From assembly GCF_029851875.1 (NCBI RefSeq), contig NZ_JARKVC010000033.1:1-64000 (forward strand): 64,000 bases of DNA, read 5' to 3'. Source of the DNA: Actinomyces sp. Lineage in GTDB: Bacteria; Actinomycetota; Actinomycetes; Actinomycetales; Actinomycetaceae. Each line of letters starts with the position of its first letter. Within the stretch, counting starts at the first letter, position 1. Position numbers and translations under genes: made by a program. Of the stretch, positions 1 through 8,932 are shown piece after piece. The notes under the pieces were generated by a model. The model saw only the letters and a list, made by a program, of their open reading frames with translations. It made no database searches and was not told the DNA's origin.

Positions 1-1
1 C

Positions 2-712
2 GTGCTCGGACGCATGTTCGACGGCATCGAGTACCGAGGCAGGCTGCAGGAGCACGTCGAGCAGCTCGCCGAGCTCTCCGGCGTACCGGTGTGGAACGGC
101 CTGACAGACCAGTGGCACCCCACCCAGATGCTGTGCGACAGCCTGACGATGATCGAGCACGCGGGCAAGCCCGCCGGCGAGATCTCCTACGCCTACGTGG
201 GGGACGCCCGCTTTAACATGGGGCGCTCTCTGCTGGTCAACGGAGCCATGATCGGTGCCGACGTGCGTGTCGTCGCCCCCCGGGCCCTGTGGCCGGACGA
301 GGAGTGCGTCGCCCAGGCCCGCCAGGTGGCCGCCCGCACCGGCGCCCGGGTCACGGTGACCGAGTCGGTGGCGCAGGGGGTGGCCGGGGTCGACTTCGTC
401 CACACCGACGTGTGGGTCTCCATGGGTGATCCCAAGGAGGTGTGGGACGAGCGCATCGCCCTGCTGCGGCCCTACCAGGTCAACGCCTCCCTCATGGAGC
501 TGGCCGGCCCCCAGGCCCGCTTCATGCACTGCCTGCCCGCCTACCACAACCGCGAGACCACCGTCGGTGAGGAGGTCTACCAGGCCACCGGCATGGACGG
601 GATCGAGGTGACCGAGGAGGTCTTCGAGTCCGAGCGCTCGATCGTCTTCGACCAGGCCGAGAACCGCATGCACACCATCAAGGCCGTCATGGTCGCCACC
701 CTGGGCGACTAG
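2..712 (+). CDS. argF: Ornithine carbamoyltransferase, 3' part (5' end outside window)
   Basis: Transfers the carbamoyl group of carbamoyl phosphate to ornithine to give citrulline in arginine metabolism; cytoplasmic. The 236 visible residues match the second half of the family (about 330 aa): an HPTQMLCD motif near residue 40 (ornithine side), DVWVSMG near 140, and the [10 protein letters not shown] motif with the catalytic Cys near 175. The reading frame is open at base 2, and the first visible codons ([13 protein letters not shown]) are internal to the family, so the gene begins upstream of the window. It stops at a TAG at 710-712. Arginine-biosynthesis and arginine-deiminase versions cannot be told apart without the upstream genes. 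Confidence 0.93.
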   Translation: MLGRMFDGIEYRGRLQEHVEQLAELSGVPVWNGLTDQWHPTQMLCDSLTMIEHAGKPAGEISYAYVGDARFNMGRSLLVNGAMIGADVRVVAPRALWPDEECVAQARQVAARTGARVTVTESVAQGVAGVDFVHTDVWVSMGDPKEVWDERIALLRPYQVNASLMELAGPQARFMHCLPAYHNRETTVGEEVYQATGMDGIEVTEEVFESERSIVFDQAENRMHTIKAVMVATLGD

Positions 713-747
713 GGCGGGCGGGCCCGGCCTCAGAGCGGGCCGACGGC

Positions 748-753
748 TATCCT
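748..753 (+). promoter_or_regulatory. -10 hexamer TATCCT, leaderless layout, for menC
   Basis: TATCCT ends 7 nt before the ATG at 761, and no Shine-Dalgarno lies between. With the usual 6-8 nt from -10 to +1, transcription would start at or next to the start codon. I see no clear -35. Confidence 0.5.
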
Positions 754-760
754 GACCGGT

Positions 761-1876
761 ATGACGAGCCAGATCCTCCCCAGCGCTGACGCGACTGCGC
801 GTGCGGTCGGCGAGCTCGATCTCGACCTGCTGCGCCGCGCCGACCCGACCGGCCTGCTGGAGGGGATCGACCGGGTCGTGGTGTGGGACCTGCCGATGCG
901 TACCTCCTTCCGAGGCATCGTGCGCCGCGACGGCCTCGCCGTGCACGGGCCGGCCGGGTGGGGGGAGGTCGCTCCCTTCTGGAGCTATGACGCCGCAGCC
1001 AGCGCTGCCTGGATGGCCAGTGGGCTGGAGCAGGCCGTCCGTGGGCTTGCCGACCTGGAGCCTCGCCGTACGAGCATCCCGGTCAACGTCACCGTCCCGC
1101 TTCTGCCGCCTGAGCAGGCCTACGAGCTCGTGGCTCAGTCGGCGGCCACGACCGCCAAGGTCAAGGTCAGCGGCACCACCGACGGCGTGGCGGAGGACCT
1201 GGAGCGCCTGGCGGTGGTCCGTGCTGCCCTGGGCGCGCAGGGACAGGTGCGCATCGACGTCAACGCCGCCTGGGACCTGGAGACCGCCCGCGCCACCTTG
1301 CCGGTGATGGACAAGGCCGCCGGGGGGCTGCAGTACGCCGAGCAGCCCTGTGCCGACGTGGAGGACCTGGCCCGGTTGCGCAGGGCAGTCAGCATCCCGA
1401 TCGCTGCCGACGAGTCCGTGCGCCTGTCCGAGGACCCGCTGGCCGTAGCCAGGCTGGAGGCCGCCGACGTCGCGATCATCAAGGTCGCCCCACTGGGCGG
1501 GGTGCGCCGTGCCCTGGCTCTGACCGAGCGGCTGGGGCTGCCTGTCGTCGTCTCCTCCGCCCTGGACACCTCGATCGGCATCGCGGCGGGGCTGCGGCTC
1601 GCCTCCGCCCTGCCCGAGCTGGCCGGGGCCTGTGGGCTGGGCACCGTGAGCCTGTTCGAGTCCGACCTGGCCGTTCCTGCGCTGACCCCGCGACGCGGCG
1701 AGATGGCCGTGCGGGAGGCCCACGTCTCCCAGACCATGCTGTCGGCCTCCATGGCCGACGAGGAGCTGGCCTTGCGCTGGCAGGCGCGCCTGATCCACAT
1801 GCTGGGAGCCCTGGCCGCCCGCAGGGCCCAGGAGAGCCGGGACCCGGCCACGGCCGTGGCGGGGCTGGCCCTGTGA
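761..1876 (+). CDS. menC: o-Succinylbenzoate synthase
   Basis: Dehydrates SHCHC to o-succinylbenzoate in menaquinone biosynthesis. Enolase-superfamily features are visible: K-x-K at K133/K135, metal ligands D166 (RIDVNAAWD), E195 (AEQP) and D218 (AADES), and the second catalytic lysine K241 (IIKVAPLGG). At 371 aa it is about 40 residues longer than the usual enzyme, with an N-terminal stretch of about 35 residues before the conserved fold. The start at 761 is favoured by the TATCCT hexamer just upstream. Its stop overlaps the first possible menD start (GTGA at 1873-1876), so menC and menD form an operon and are probably translationally coupled. Two genes of the same pathway, menG and menF, lie nearby on the other strand. 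Confidence 0.9.
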   Translation: MTSQILPSADATARAVGELDLDLLRRADPTGLLEGIDRVVVWDLPMRTSFRGIVRRDGLAVHGPAGWGEVAPFWSYDAAASAAWMASGLEQAVRGLADLEPRRTSIPVNVTVPLLPPEQAYELVAQSAATTAKVKVSGTTDGVAEDLERLAVVRAALGAQGQVRIDVNAAWDLETARATLPVMDKAAGGLQYAEQPCADVEDLARLRRAVSIPIAADESVRLSEDPLAVARLEAADVAIIKVAPLGGVRRALALTERLGLPVVVSSALDTSIGIAAGLRLASALPELAGACGLGTVSLFESDLAVPALTPRRGEMAVREAHVSQTMLSASMADEELALRWQARLIHMLGALAARRAQESRDPATAVAGLAL

Positions 1877-3732
1877 GGCCTCAGCACCCGGCCCAGGAAG
1901 GCGCGGGCCAGAGCGTGAGCCGGGCACCCTTGCCTGCCTCGCTCCATGCCGCGCTCCAGGTGGTCCTCAGCCTGGTCCGGCTGGGCGTGCGTGACGTCGT
2001 CCTGGCTCCAGGCTCGCGCAGCGCTCCCTTCGTCCCGGTGCTCGCCGCTGCCGAGCAGGCGGGGCTGGTGCGCGTGCGCGTCGTCGTCGACGAGCGCAGC
2101 GCCGGCTTCGTCGCGCTGGGCATGGCCCGCGCCGCCCTGGTTGACGGCTGGCGTCGCCCGGCTGCCGTCATCACGACCTCCGGCACCGCCGTGGCCAACC
2201 TGCACCCGGCCGTGGCTGAGGCGGACGCGGCCGGGGTGCCCATGCTGGTCATCTCTGCCGACCGCCCCCACGAGCTCGTCGGCACAGGCGCCAGCCAGAC
2301 CACCGAGCAGACCGGCATCTTCGGCCGTGCGGTGCGCACCCTCGTCGACCTTCCCGCGGACCTGAGCGCGGACCTGGGCCAGGAACGGGCGGCAGCGGCC
2401 ATCGGCGGACAGGTGCGCCGCGCCGTCGAGGCCGCGCGCGGGTGGCTCACCAACGACCCCGGCCCGGCGCAGGTCAATATCCGCTTCCGCCCGCCGCTGG
2501 CGCTGCCGGCTGAGGACGAGGGCGAGGCTGCCCACTATCTGCAGACGGCCGTGGCTGCTGCGGCAGCGGGTGAGGGGGAGCAGCGGTGGGGCGGGAGGAG
2601 CGCGCAGCACCCGCTGAGCGAGGCCTGCGGGGCCGGTGCCTACCAGCCCCGGCCTGCACGCCGGCCGCAGGACGACGACGAGGCCACCGAGCGGGGCCTG
2701 GTCGTCGCCGGAGACAGCGTTGACGGCGCGGGACCGCACGCCCGCGAGCTGGCCGAGTACCTGGGCTGGCCCTTGCTGGCCGAACCGACCTCCGGCGCGC
2801 GCGGCGGCCCGCAGGCGCTCACCCGCTACGCCGAGCTGCTGGCCAGCCCTGACGGCGCCGCGCTCGCGGCACGGGCCCAGCACGTCGTCGTCCTGGGCCA
2901 CCCGAGCCTAAGCCGACCGGTCAGCGCGCTGCTGGCGCGTGAGGACCTGCCGGTCGACGTCGTCACCTCCACAGCGCGCTGGAACGACGTGGCCGGGAGC
3001 GCCGCCTGGGTGAGCCCGACCCGGGCCGGAGCCGAGCCCCTGGGCCTGGCCGGGGCCGAGGACCTGGCCCGTGGGCTCGGTCTGCGCCCTGCTCCACCGC
3101 AGTGGTCGCGGCAGTGGCACGAGGCGGTGGCCTGCCTGCCTGCGCCGGGCAGCCGGCAGGTGCTGAGCGCTGAGACGGCCGCGCTGGCCGTGTGGGACTC
3201 CTGCCTGCCGCGAGCGGGTGAGGAGGGCGAGGCCGAGACGGGTACCGTGCCCCGTCTGGTCGTCGGCTCCTCGATGTCCGTCCGGCTGCTGGACCGCTGG
3301 GCTCCTGCGGCCACGGCGGCGGCGCCGCGGGCCGTGGCCAACCGGGGACTGGCGGGGATCGACGGCACGCTGGCGACGGCGACCGGCCTGTGGCACGCCT
3401 GGCGCGAGCCGGTGCGGGCGCTGGTGGGGGACCTGACCTTCCTGCACGACGCCATGAGCCTGGGCCGTGGGGCCGGCGAGGAGGAGCCTGACCTTCAGGT
3501 CGTGGTCCTCGACTCTGGCGGAGGAGCGATCTTCTCCACCCTGGAGTACCCGGCGGTCACGCCTGCGGACCAGATGGAGCGTTTCTTCACCACGCCGCAG
3601 GCCCCGCGGATCCCGGCGCTGGCTGGTGCCCTGGGGGCCCGGGTGCACGAGGTCTCCACGCTGGAGGAGCTGCGCAGCCTCCTGCGCGAGAGCGTGCGCG
3701 GTCTCAGCGTGGTCTACCTCTGCAGCGCCTAG
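1873..3732 (+). CDS. menD: SEPHCHC synthase (2-succinyl-5-enolpyruvyl-6-hydroxy-3-cyclohexene-1-carboxylate synthase)
   Basis: ThDP-dependent condensation of 2-oxoglutarate with isochorismate, the first committed menaquinone step. The N-terminal Pyr-type domain shows LAPGSRSAPFVPVL, DERSAGFVALGMA and SADRPHELVGTGASQTTEQ. The C-terminal PP-type domain shows a GDLTFLHD motif and VVLDSGGGAIFSTLE, both typical of MenD. The GTG at 1873 overlaps the menC stop. A second GTG at 1915 (14 codons in), with AGGAAGG at 1895-1901 upstream, would begin closer to the conserved fold (about 605 instead of 619 aa). I list the longer form, but either is possible. A Glu/Ala/Gly-rich insert of about 60 residues (near 215-275) lies between the two halves. 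Confidence 0.9.
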   Translation: MRPQHPAQEGAGQSVSRAPLPASLHAALQVVLSLVRLGVRDVVLAPGSRSAPFVPVLAAAEQAGLVRVRVVVDERSAGFVALGMARAALVDGWRRPAAVITTSGTAVANLHPAVAEADAAGVPMLVISADRPHELVGTGASQTTEQTGIFGRAVRTLVDLPADLSADLGQERAAAAIGGQVRRAVEAARGWLTNDPGPAQVNIRFRPPLALPAEDEGEAAHYLQTAVAAAAAGEGEQRWGGRSAQHPLSEACGAGAYQPRPARRPQDDDEATERGLVVAGDSVDGAGPHARELAEYLGWPLLAEPTSGARGGPQALTRYAELLASPDGAALAARAQHVVVLGHPSLSRPVSALLAREDLPVDVVTSTARWNDVAGSAAWVSPTRAGAEPLGLAGAEDLARGLGLRPAPPQWSRQWHEAVACLPAPGSRQVLSAETAALAVWDSCLPRAGEEGEAETGTVPRLVVGSSMSVRLLDRWAPAATAAAPRAVANRGLAGIDGTLATATGLWHAWREPVRALVGDLTFLHDAMSLGRGAGEEEPDLQVVVLDSGGGAIFSTLEYPAVTPADQMERFFTTPQAPRIPALAGALGARVHEVSTLEELRSLLRESVRGLSVVYLCSA

Positions 3733-3744
3733 TTCACAGAAAAC

Positions 3745-3774
3745 TTCCAGAAGAGCATCGGACACATTCCAGAA
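3745..3774 (+). promoter_or_regulatory. Direct repeat TTCCAGAA x2 upstream of htrA-like gene
   Basis: TTCCAGAA occurs at 3745-3752 and again at 3767-3774, start-to-start spacing 22 bp (two helical turns). The repeats sit in an A/T-richer patch between menD and the protease gene. Spaced direct repeats are how OmpR-type regulators bind, and envelope proteases of this family are often under such control. No regulator is shown here; this is only a candidate site. Confidence 0.3.
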
Positions 3775-3816
3775 CGAAGGTGTTGGCTGAGGCCGTTTGT
3801 TGAAGGGTGCGTGTCC

Positions 3817-3823
3817 AAGGAGG
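3817..3823 (+). promoter_or_regulatory. Shine-Dalgarno AAGGAGG that decides the htrA start
   Basis: AAGGAGG ends 4 nt before the ATG at 3828. It lies downstream of the possible GTG at 3807, so the protein should begin at 3828 and not seven codons earlier. Confidence 0.7.
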
Positions 3824-3827
3824 ATTC

Positions 3828-5456
3828 ATGAGCACGAACGACCTCACCGGTGCTGGCCAGCCTCAGCCAGGAGGCTCTGACTCTGGGACCCCCCAGCCGC
3901 AGGAGTCGACCGCGGCCTCGCAGCCGACCCAGGACCTAGGTGCGGCGCCGACCTCGCCGCTTCCCGCCGCGCTCCGCGCACCCGCAGCGGCCTCGGAGTC
4001 CCAGGCAGGGACCCCCACCCAGCCGATGAGCCCCTACACCTCGGTGCCGACCACACCGGCTGGCTACTCATTCACCCGCCCGTCCACGGTGGGCGCCTCG
4101 GCTCCTGCGACCGGGGGGTACCCGGCGGCGCCGGCCGGTGACGACGCGGCCACGGCCGCCACCACGGCTGCGGACAGCATCTACGCCACCGCCCCCTACG
4201 GCGGAGGCGCCGGCGGCAACGGTGGCGACGGCAAGACCGCCTTCTCCTACGTCCAGCCCGACGGCAGCCAGCGCGGGCGCCGTCGTGGCCCGGGGTGGGG
4301 TGGTGTCATCGCCGCGACCCTGGCAGCAGCGCTGCTGGCCTCGGGAGGGACCGCCGCCGTCATGCGCTACACAGACTCCTCCGGCTCTCCCACCGCCTCG
4401 GCGCCCACGTCCGTGGCGACCGGCTCGACGACGAAGACCGTCTCCTCGACCGGGACGGCGCCTGACTGGGAGGCCGTGACCAACGCCGTGGCCAACTCGG
4501 TGGTCTCTATCACGGTCAGGACCTCCTCCGGCACCTCCGTCGGCTCCGGCGTCATCTACGACTCTGAAGGTCACGTGGTGACGAACAACCACGTCGTGGC
4601 GGGCGCCTCGCAGATCCAGGTGACGCTGGCTGACGGCCGGATCTACTCCGCCGAGCTGACCGGGACGGACCCGGCCACGGACCTGGCCGTCATCAAGCTC
4701 ACCGGCGCCCCCTCGGACCTCACCGTCGCGCAGTTCGGCGACTCCGACCAGGTGGTCACCGGTGAGGACGTCATGGCCATCGGCAACCCGCTCGGCCTGT
4801 CCTCGACCGTGACCACCGGCATCGTCTCGGCGGTCAACCGTCCGGTGGTCACCACCCAGGAGAAGTCCGAGGACTCCTCGGCCCAGCCTGAGGGGCCCTC
4901 GGGGCTGCCGGAGGGACTGGACCAGTTCCTCCGCCCGCAGACCACCACGACCTCGCAGACCTACACCAACGCCATCCAGATCGACGCCGCGATCAACCCG
5001 GGCAACTCCGGTGGCCCGCTCTTTGACGAGACGGGCAAGGTCATCGGTATCACCAGCTCGATCGCCCAGGTCTCTGAGAGCTCGGGCTCGATCGGGCTGG
5101 GCTTCGCCATCCCGGGCAACCTGGCTACCAAGGTCGCCAACCAGCTCATCGAGTCCGGCAAGGCTACTCACGCCTACCTGGGAGTCTCGATCGGCGACGG
5201 CGCGGCCCAGGTAGGGGACGTCACGCGCGCAGGCGCACAGGTCGGCTCGGTCGAGTCCGGCTCTCCGGCGGCCAAGGCAGGGCTGAAGGAGGGCGACGTC
5301 ATCACCGCGATCGACGGCAAGGCCACGAGCCAGGCGGCGGCGCTGACCGGGTTCGTGCGTCAGTACTCGGCCGGGGACACCGTCACCCTCACGATCGTGC
5401 GGGCTGGTCAGGAGCAGCAGGTCGAGGCCACGCTGGCTGAGCGCGAGGACTCCTGA
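3828..5456 (+). CDS. htrA: HtrA/DegP-type membrane-anchored serine protease with PDZ domain
   Basis: Quality-control protease acting outside the membrane (S1C family). Order: a Pro/Gln/Ser/Thr-rich N-terminal segment (about 1-150, predicted cytoplasmic and disordered), one membrane segment (about 153-178), a Ser/Thr-rich stalk, the trypsin-like domain, and a C-terminal PDZ domain (about 445-540). The triad is complete: H255 (NNHVV), D285 (ATDLAVIKL) and S394 (GNSGGP). About 542 aa; long-tailed members of this size are common in actinobacteria. It follows menD by about 95 bp with its own strong ribosome site. The 3' end overlaps the 3' end of convergent menF by 49 bp. Confidence 0.9.
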   Translation: MSTNDLTGAGQPQPGGSDSGTPQPQESTAASQPTQDLGAAPTSPLPAALRAPAAASESQAGTPTQPMSPYTSVPTTPAGYSFTRPSTVGASAPATGGYPAAPAGDDAATAATTAADSIYATAPYGGGAGGNGGDGKTAFSYVQPDGSQRGRRRGPGWGGVIAATLAAALLASGGTAAVMRYTDSSGSPTASAPTSVATGSTTKTVSSTGTAPDWEAVTNAVANSVVSITVRTSSGTSVGSGVIYDSEGHVVTNNHVVAGASQIQVTLADGRIYSAELTGTDPATDLAVIKLTGAPSDLTVAQFGDSDQVVTGEDVMAIGNPLGLSSTVTTGIVSAVNRPVVTTQEKSEDSSAQPEGPSGLPEGLDQFLRPQTTTTSQTYTNAIQIDAAINPGNSGGPLFDETGKVIGITSSIAQVSESSGSIGLGFAIPGNLATKVANQLIESGKATHAYLGVSIGDGAAQVGDVTRAGAQVGSVESGSPAAKAGLKEGDVITAIDGKATSQAAALTGFVRQYSAGDTVTLTIVRAGQEQQVEATLAEREDS

Positions 5457-6892
5457 GCGCCCAGGGCGGCGAGCATCGGTCGCATCTTCGCCTCGGTCTC
5501 GGCCAGCTCGTCCTGCGGCTCGGAGTCGGGCATGATCCCGCCCCCACCGAAGACCCGCACGGGTGCCTGGGGGCCGGCCGGGGAGCCGGAGAGCTGGCCT
5601 GAGCGCAGCGCGATGCACCACTCGCCCTCGCCGTGCCAGTCCACCCAGCCCACCGGGCCGGCGTAGCGACCGCGGTCCATGCCCTCCTCCGCCTCGATGA
5701 CGGCCAGGGCGGCAGGCGTGGGGGTGCCTCCGACGGCCGCCGTCGGGTGCAGCGCGCCTACCAGGGACAGGGCGCCGGTGTCCCCGGCCACCACCCCGGT
5801 TACGTCCGAGGCCAGGTGGAGGACGTTGGGCAGCGTGATGACGTGGCGGGGCGGTGCCTGGACCACCGAGCACAAGGGCTCCAGCGCCTCCAGGGCCGAG
5901 GTCCTGGCCAGGGCGTGCTCCCGGTTGTTCTTCTCTGAGCCCTCCAGCCACGCCGCCAGGCGGGCGGCCTCACGCTCGCGCGCTCCCGGCTCGGTGGCGT
6001 GGCGGCGCGCTGTTCCTGCCAGGACCCGGGAGGTCAGGCGGCGCCCGGACAGGCGCACGAGCAGCTCGGGGCTGGCTCCCACCGTGCCGTCCACGGCGAA
6101 GGTCCAGCACGAGGGGTAGGCGCGGGCCAGTCGGCTCAGCAGCGCGGAGGCTCCCAGGCTGGCTGCGGGGCGGACCAGCAGGTCGCGGGCGATGACGACC
6201 TTGTCCACCTCACCTGCCCGCATCCGCGCCTGCACCCGTGACAGGCAGTCCAGGTAGCCCTGGCGGTCGTGGCTGCCGGGCTCGACGACGGCGTGGCTGC
6301 CCTGGGCGTGCAGGCTCTCAGGCGGGGCAGCCTGCGCCGCGGCGATGAGCTCCTCGACGACCGCGGCAGGGTGAGGGTGCTCCTCACCCTGGAGGACCGT
6401 GGTGGTCAGCCAGGCTCCGTCGTCGTCCGTCCCGATGAGGAGGTGGGGGACCAGGAGGAGCGAGTCCTGGCGGGAGGCGGGGGAGAAGGTGAGCGTGCCC
6501 AGGGCCACCGGCCCGGTACCGGGCCGCACGAGCGGGTCGGACCACCAGGAGGCGTAGACCACCTGACGCCAGGCGGCCCGCAGCTGTTCGATGCGGCCGG
6601 CTCCGCGAGCGCGCAGCTCCAGCGTGCGCCCCAGGCCCACCATCCCGCGGCCGTGCCGGACCCAGGAGGTCACGTCCTGACGGCCTGTGGCCAGGCGCAG
6701 CAGGGCGTCAGGCTCGCGGGCGAGGGACGGCACGGGGCCTGTGTCCTGGCCTACCGGACGGGTCGGCGCGGTGGCAGCCAGGCCCAGGCGCGCGGTGTCC
6801 TGGGTGTCGAGCGGTGCGGTACGCACGCTCAGGCGCGGCACAGCGGCTGAGCCGTTGAGGACCTGCGCGGCGTCGAGCCGGAGCCCCGGCAT
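5408..6892 (-). CDS. menF: Isochorismate synthase
   Basis: Chorismate-binding family enzyme that turns chorismate into isochorismate, substrate of MenD. Conserved pieces: SPELLVRLSG, AGTARRHA, the SEKNNREH motif, the LHPTAAVGGTP motif, GMDRGRYAGPVGW and the C-terminal AETEAKMRPML. I place the start at the ATG at 6892, separated by one base from the menG stop (TGA-G-ATG), giving about 494 aa; a longer open frame to 7051 reads into menG and has no family similarity. menG-menF is therefore one minus-strand operon. The last 49 bp run antisense through the end of htrA. Salicylate synthase or anthranilate-type relatives are less likely given the men context. Confidence 0.88.
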   Translation of the reverse strand: MPGLRLDAAQVLNGSAAVPRLSVRTAPLDTQDTARLGLAATAPTRPVGQDTGPVPSLAREPDALLRLATGRQDVTSWVRHGRGMVGLGRTLELRARGAGRIEQLRAAWRQVVYASWWSDPLVRPGTGPVALGTLTFSPASRQDSLLLVPHLLIGTDDDGAWLTTTVLQGEEHPHPAAVVEELIAAAQAAPPESLHAQGSHAVVEPGSHDRQGYLDCLSRVQARMRAGEVDKVVIARDLLVRPAASLGASALLSRLARAYPSCWTFAVDGTVGASPELLVRLSGRRLTSRVLAGTARRHATEPGAREREAARLAAWLEGSEKNNREHALARTSALEALEPLCSVVQAPPRHVITLPNVLHLASDVTGVVAGDTGALSLVGALHPTAAVGGTPTPAALAVIEAEEGMDRGRYAGPVGWVDWHGEGEWCIALRSGQLSGSPAGPQAPVRVFGGGGIMPDSEPQDELAETEAKMRPMLAALGAQESSRSASVASTCCS

Positions 6893-6893
6893 C

Positions 6894-7610
6894 TCAGGGC
6901 CTCGGGGCCGGTGCCTGGGCTGGGCGCGTGGCCCGGTGGACGGCGACGATCCCGCCCGAGAGGTTCTTGTAGCCCACCTCGCCCCAGCCGCAGTCCTGGA
7001 TGAGTGCGGCCAGGGTCTGCTGGTCCGGCCAGGCGAGGATCGACTCCCCAAGGTAGCTGTAGGCCTCGGTGTTGGATGAGAGCAGGCGGCCGGCCGCTGG
7101 CAGGGCCGTGCCCAGGTAGAAGCGGTACAGGTCTCGGAAGGGCGCCCAGGTGGGCGTGGAGAACTCAGCGACGACCAGGCGGCCGCCAGGGCGGGTTACG
7201 CGCGCCATCTCTCGCAGGGCGAGGGCGGTGTCCTGGACGTTGCGCAGGCCGTAGGAGATGGTGACGACGTCGAAGGCGGCGTCAGCGAAGGGCAGCGCCA
7301 TGGCGTCTCCGGCCACAAAGGTGATCTCGGGGTGGCGGCGCTTGCCCTCGGCGACCATGCCGGTGGAGAAGTCGCAGGCCACGACGTCGGCGCCCTCGCG
7401 CGCGTACTCGGCCGAGGAGGTGCCGGTACCGGCCGCCAGGTCAAGGACCCTGGTCCCTGGCCTGGCGTCGACGGCGGCGCGCGTGACCGCACGCCACATT
7501 CGCACCTGCCACAGGCTCATGACGTCATTGGTCAGGTCATAACGGTGCGCGACGGCGTCGAACATTCCGGCGACCTCGTTGGGGTCCTTGGCCAGGGTGG
7601 CTCTGCTCAT
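6894..7610 (-). CDS. menG: Demethylmenaquinone methyltransferase (UbiE/MenG)
   Basis: SAM-dependent C-methylation of demethylmenaquinone, last step of menaquinone synthesis. Class I methyltransferase with the SAM loop [12 protein letters not shown] (about residues 52-63) and the family signatures [17 protein letters not shown] near the N-terminus and [14 protein letters not shown] in the middle. 238 aa, usual length. Just upstream of its ATG the minus strand reads CATGAT then 6 nt then ATG, possibly a weak leaderless -10. It is co-transcribed with menF, whose ATG follows its stop after one base, and it is divergent from the nuo operon, so the quinone genes and the enzyme that reduces quinone share one intergenic region. 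Confidence 0.92.
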   Translation of the reverse strand: MSRATLAKDPNEVAGMFDAVAHRYDLTNDVMSLWQVRMWRAVTRAAVDARPGTRVLDLAAGTGTSSAEYAREGADVVACDFSTGMVAEGKRRHPEITFVAGDAMALPFADAAFDVVTISYGLRNVQDTALALREMARVTRPGGRLVVAEFSTPTWAPFRDLYRFYLGTALPAAGRLLSSNTEAYSYLGESILAWPDQQTLAALIQDCGWGEVGYKNLSGGIVAVHRATRPAQAPAPRP

Positions 7611-7826
7611 GACCCCATCATGACAGCCCGGGACCAGGTGGCGGTGCCACGGGAGGCGGATCGGCTGTCACCCAGGAGACGGGAGAGATATTTCGTGACG
7701 GAAACTGCGCCTAAATGCCAGGGCCCTTCCTGCGGCCACGGATCTGGGGAGGAGACAGCGGCTGGCGTCATCGCGCGGAAAGGCTGGAGCGATCGGGCCT
7801 TGGTTCGAAGTGGCTGACGGCGTGGG

Positions 7827-7832
7827 TAGAGT
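7827..7832 (+). promoter_or_regulatory. Candidate -10 (TAGAGT) for the nuo operon
   Basis: The menG-nuoA gap (7611-7897) holds no gene. TAGAGT fits the TANNNT pattern seen elsewhere in the window and would leave a leader of about 60 nt before nuoA. A TTGGTT-like hexamer near 7800 is 21 bp upstream, longer than ideal. An A/T-richer patch at about 7685-7700 may be another promoter or operator. No riboswitch-like fold was recognised. Confidence 0.35.
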
Positions 7833-7897
7833 CAGGCGAGGTCCGCTCTGTCCTGGGCGGTCGTCAACCAGCTCTCCCAAGGGATGGTGCCCGAAGC

Positions 7898-8257
7898 ATG
7901 AACCCCTTCGTCTCGCTCCTCATCATGGCGGCGGTCGCGCTCGTCGTGGCCGTCGGCGGTCTCGCCCTGTCCGCCATCGTGAGCCCGAACCGGAAGAACA
8001 AGGTCAAGACCGCCAGCTACGAGTGCGGCATCGACCCCACCCCCTCCAACACGGAGTCCGGTCGCTTCCCCATCGCCTTCTACCTGGTCGGCATGACCTT
8101 CATCATCTTCGACGTCGAGGTCGTCTTCCTCCACCCCTGGGCCACGGCCTTCCACCAGCTGGGTTTCTTCGGCCTGAGCGCGGCCCTGGTCTTCATCGCC
8201 CTCATCACCGTGCCCTACGTCCTGGAGTGGCGTCGCGGCGGGCTGGACTGGGACTGA
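7898..8257 (+). CDS. nuoA: NADH-quinone oxidoreductase subunit A
   Basis: Membrane subunit of complex I at the junction of peripheral and membrane arms. 119 aa with three hydrophobic segments (about 5-28, 60-82, 88-110) and the conserved loop KTASYECGIDP with its Cys, plus the FDVEVVFLHPW motif. The frame is open further upstream (to 7715), but family members begin at this MNPF-like point, so the ATG at 7898 is chosen. Its ribosome site is weak (GAAG close by, AGGG about 15 nt upstream). First gene of the 14-gene nuo operon. Confidence 0.92.
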   Translation: MNPFVSLLIMAAVALVVAVGGLALSAIVSPNRKNKVKTASYECGIDPTPSNTESGRFPIAFYLVGMTFIIFDVEVVFLHPWATAFHQLGFFGLSAALVFIALITVPYVLEWRRGGLDWD

Positions 8258-8302
8258 GCCCCGTCCGCGACCCCACCAGTACGAGCAAAGGCAGAAAGCA
8301 GC

Positions 8303-8932
8303 ATGGACAAGACTGAGTACAAGGCCTACCGGGAGAAGATGCTCACCATCCCCTCCAAGCGGGGGGACCTGCAGCTGCAGGCCGAGGAGTCCGTCGAGGG
8401 CCCCGGGTTCCTGCTCACCAGCGTTGAGAGGCTCAGCGCGCTGGCCCAGGCCCGCTCGCTGTGGCCGGTGACCATGGGCCTGGCCTGCTGCGCCATCGAG
8501 ATGATGGCGACGGCGGCCCCGCGCTTCGACCTGTCGCGCTTCGGCTGGGAGGTCTTCCGCGCCTCACCGCGTCACGCCGACGTCATGCTCGTCTCGGGTC
8601 GCGTCTCGCACAAGATGGCCCCGATCGTGCGCAACGTCTACGACGCCATGCCCGAGCCCAAGTGGGTCATCTCCATGGGCGCCTGCGCCTCCTCGGGCGG
8701 CATCTTCAACAACTACGCGATCGTGCAGGGCTGCGACCACATCGTCCCGGTGGACATCTACCTGCCCGGCTGCCCTCCGCGCCCGGAGATGCTCATCAAC
8801 GCCATGCTCGAGCTCACCCGTCAGATCGAGCGCCGTCCCGTCTTCAAGCACCGTGAGGAGATCGCGCGCGCCGTCGAGGCCGCCGCCCTCAAGGCCACCC
8901 CGATCCACGAGATGAAGGGCCAGCTCGCATGA
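8303..8932 (+). CDS. nuoB: NADH-quinone oxidoreductase subunit B
   Basis: Carries cluster N2, which hands electrons to quinone. The four ligands are visible: adjacent C62-C63 ([10 protein letters not shown]), C128 (GACASSGG) and C157 (PGCPPRPE). 209 aa. The N-terminus is about 20 residues longer than the shortest homologues, and the ATG at 8303 has a modest AAAGG-type site upstream. The stop overlaps the nuoC ATG (ATGA at 8929-8932). Confidence 0.95.
   Translation: MDKTEYKAYREKMLTIPSKRGDLQLQAEESVEGPGFLLTSVERLSALAQARSLWPVTMGLACCAIEMMATAAPRFDLSRFGWEVFRASPRHADVMLVSGRVSHKMAPIVRNVYDAMPEPKWVISMGACASSGGIFNNYAIVQGCDHIVPVDIYLPGCPPRPEMLINAMLELTRQIERRPVFKHREEIARAVEAAALKATPIHEMKGQLA

Noticed and set aside
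4068-5951. 627-residue minus-strand open frame over htrA
   Set aside because: Antisense shadow of htrA and the end of menF; Gly/Arg/Asp-rich with no domain signature.
7611-7897. Possible riboswitch or leader peptide before nuoA
   Set aside because: No conserved fold or short open frame with a ribosome site was recognised.
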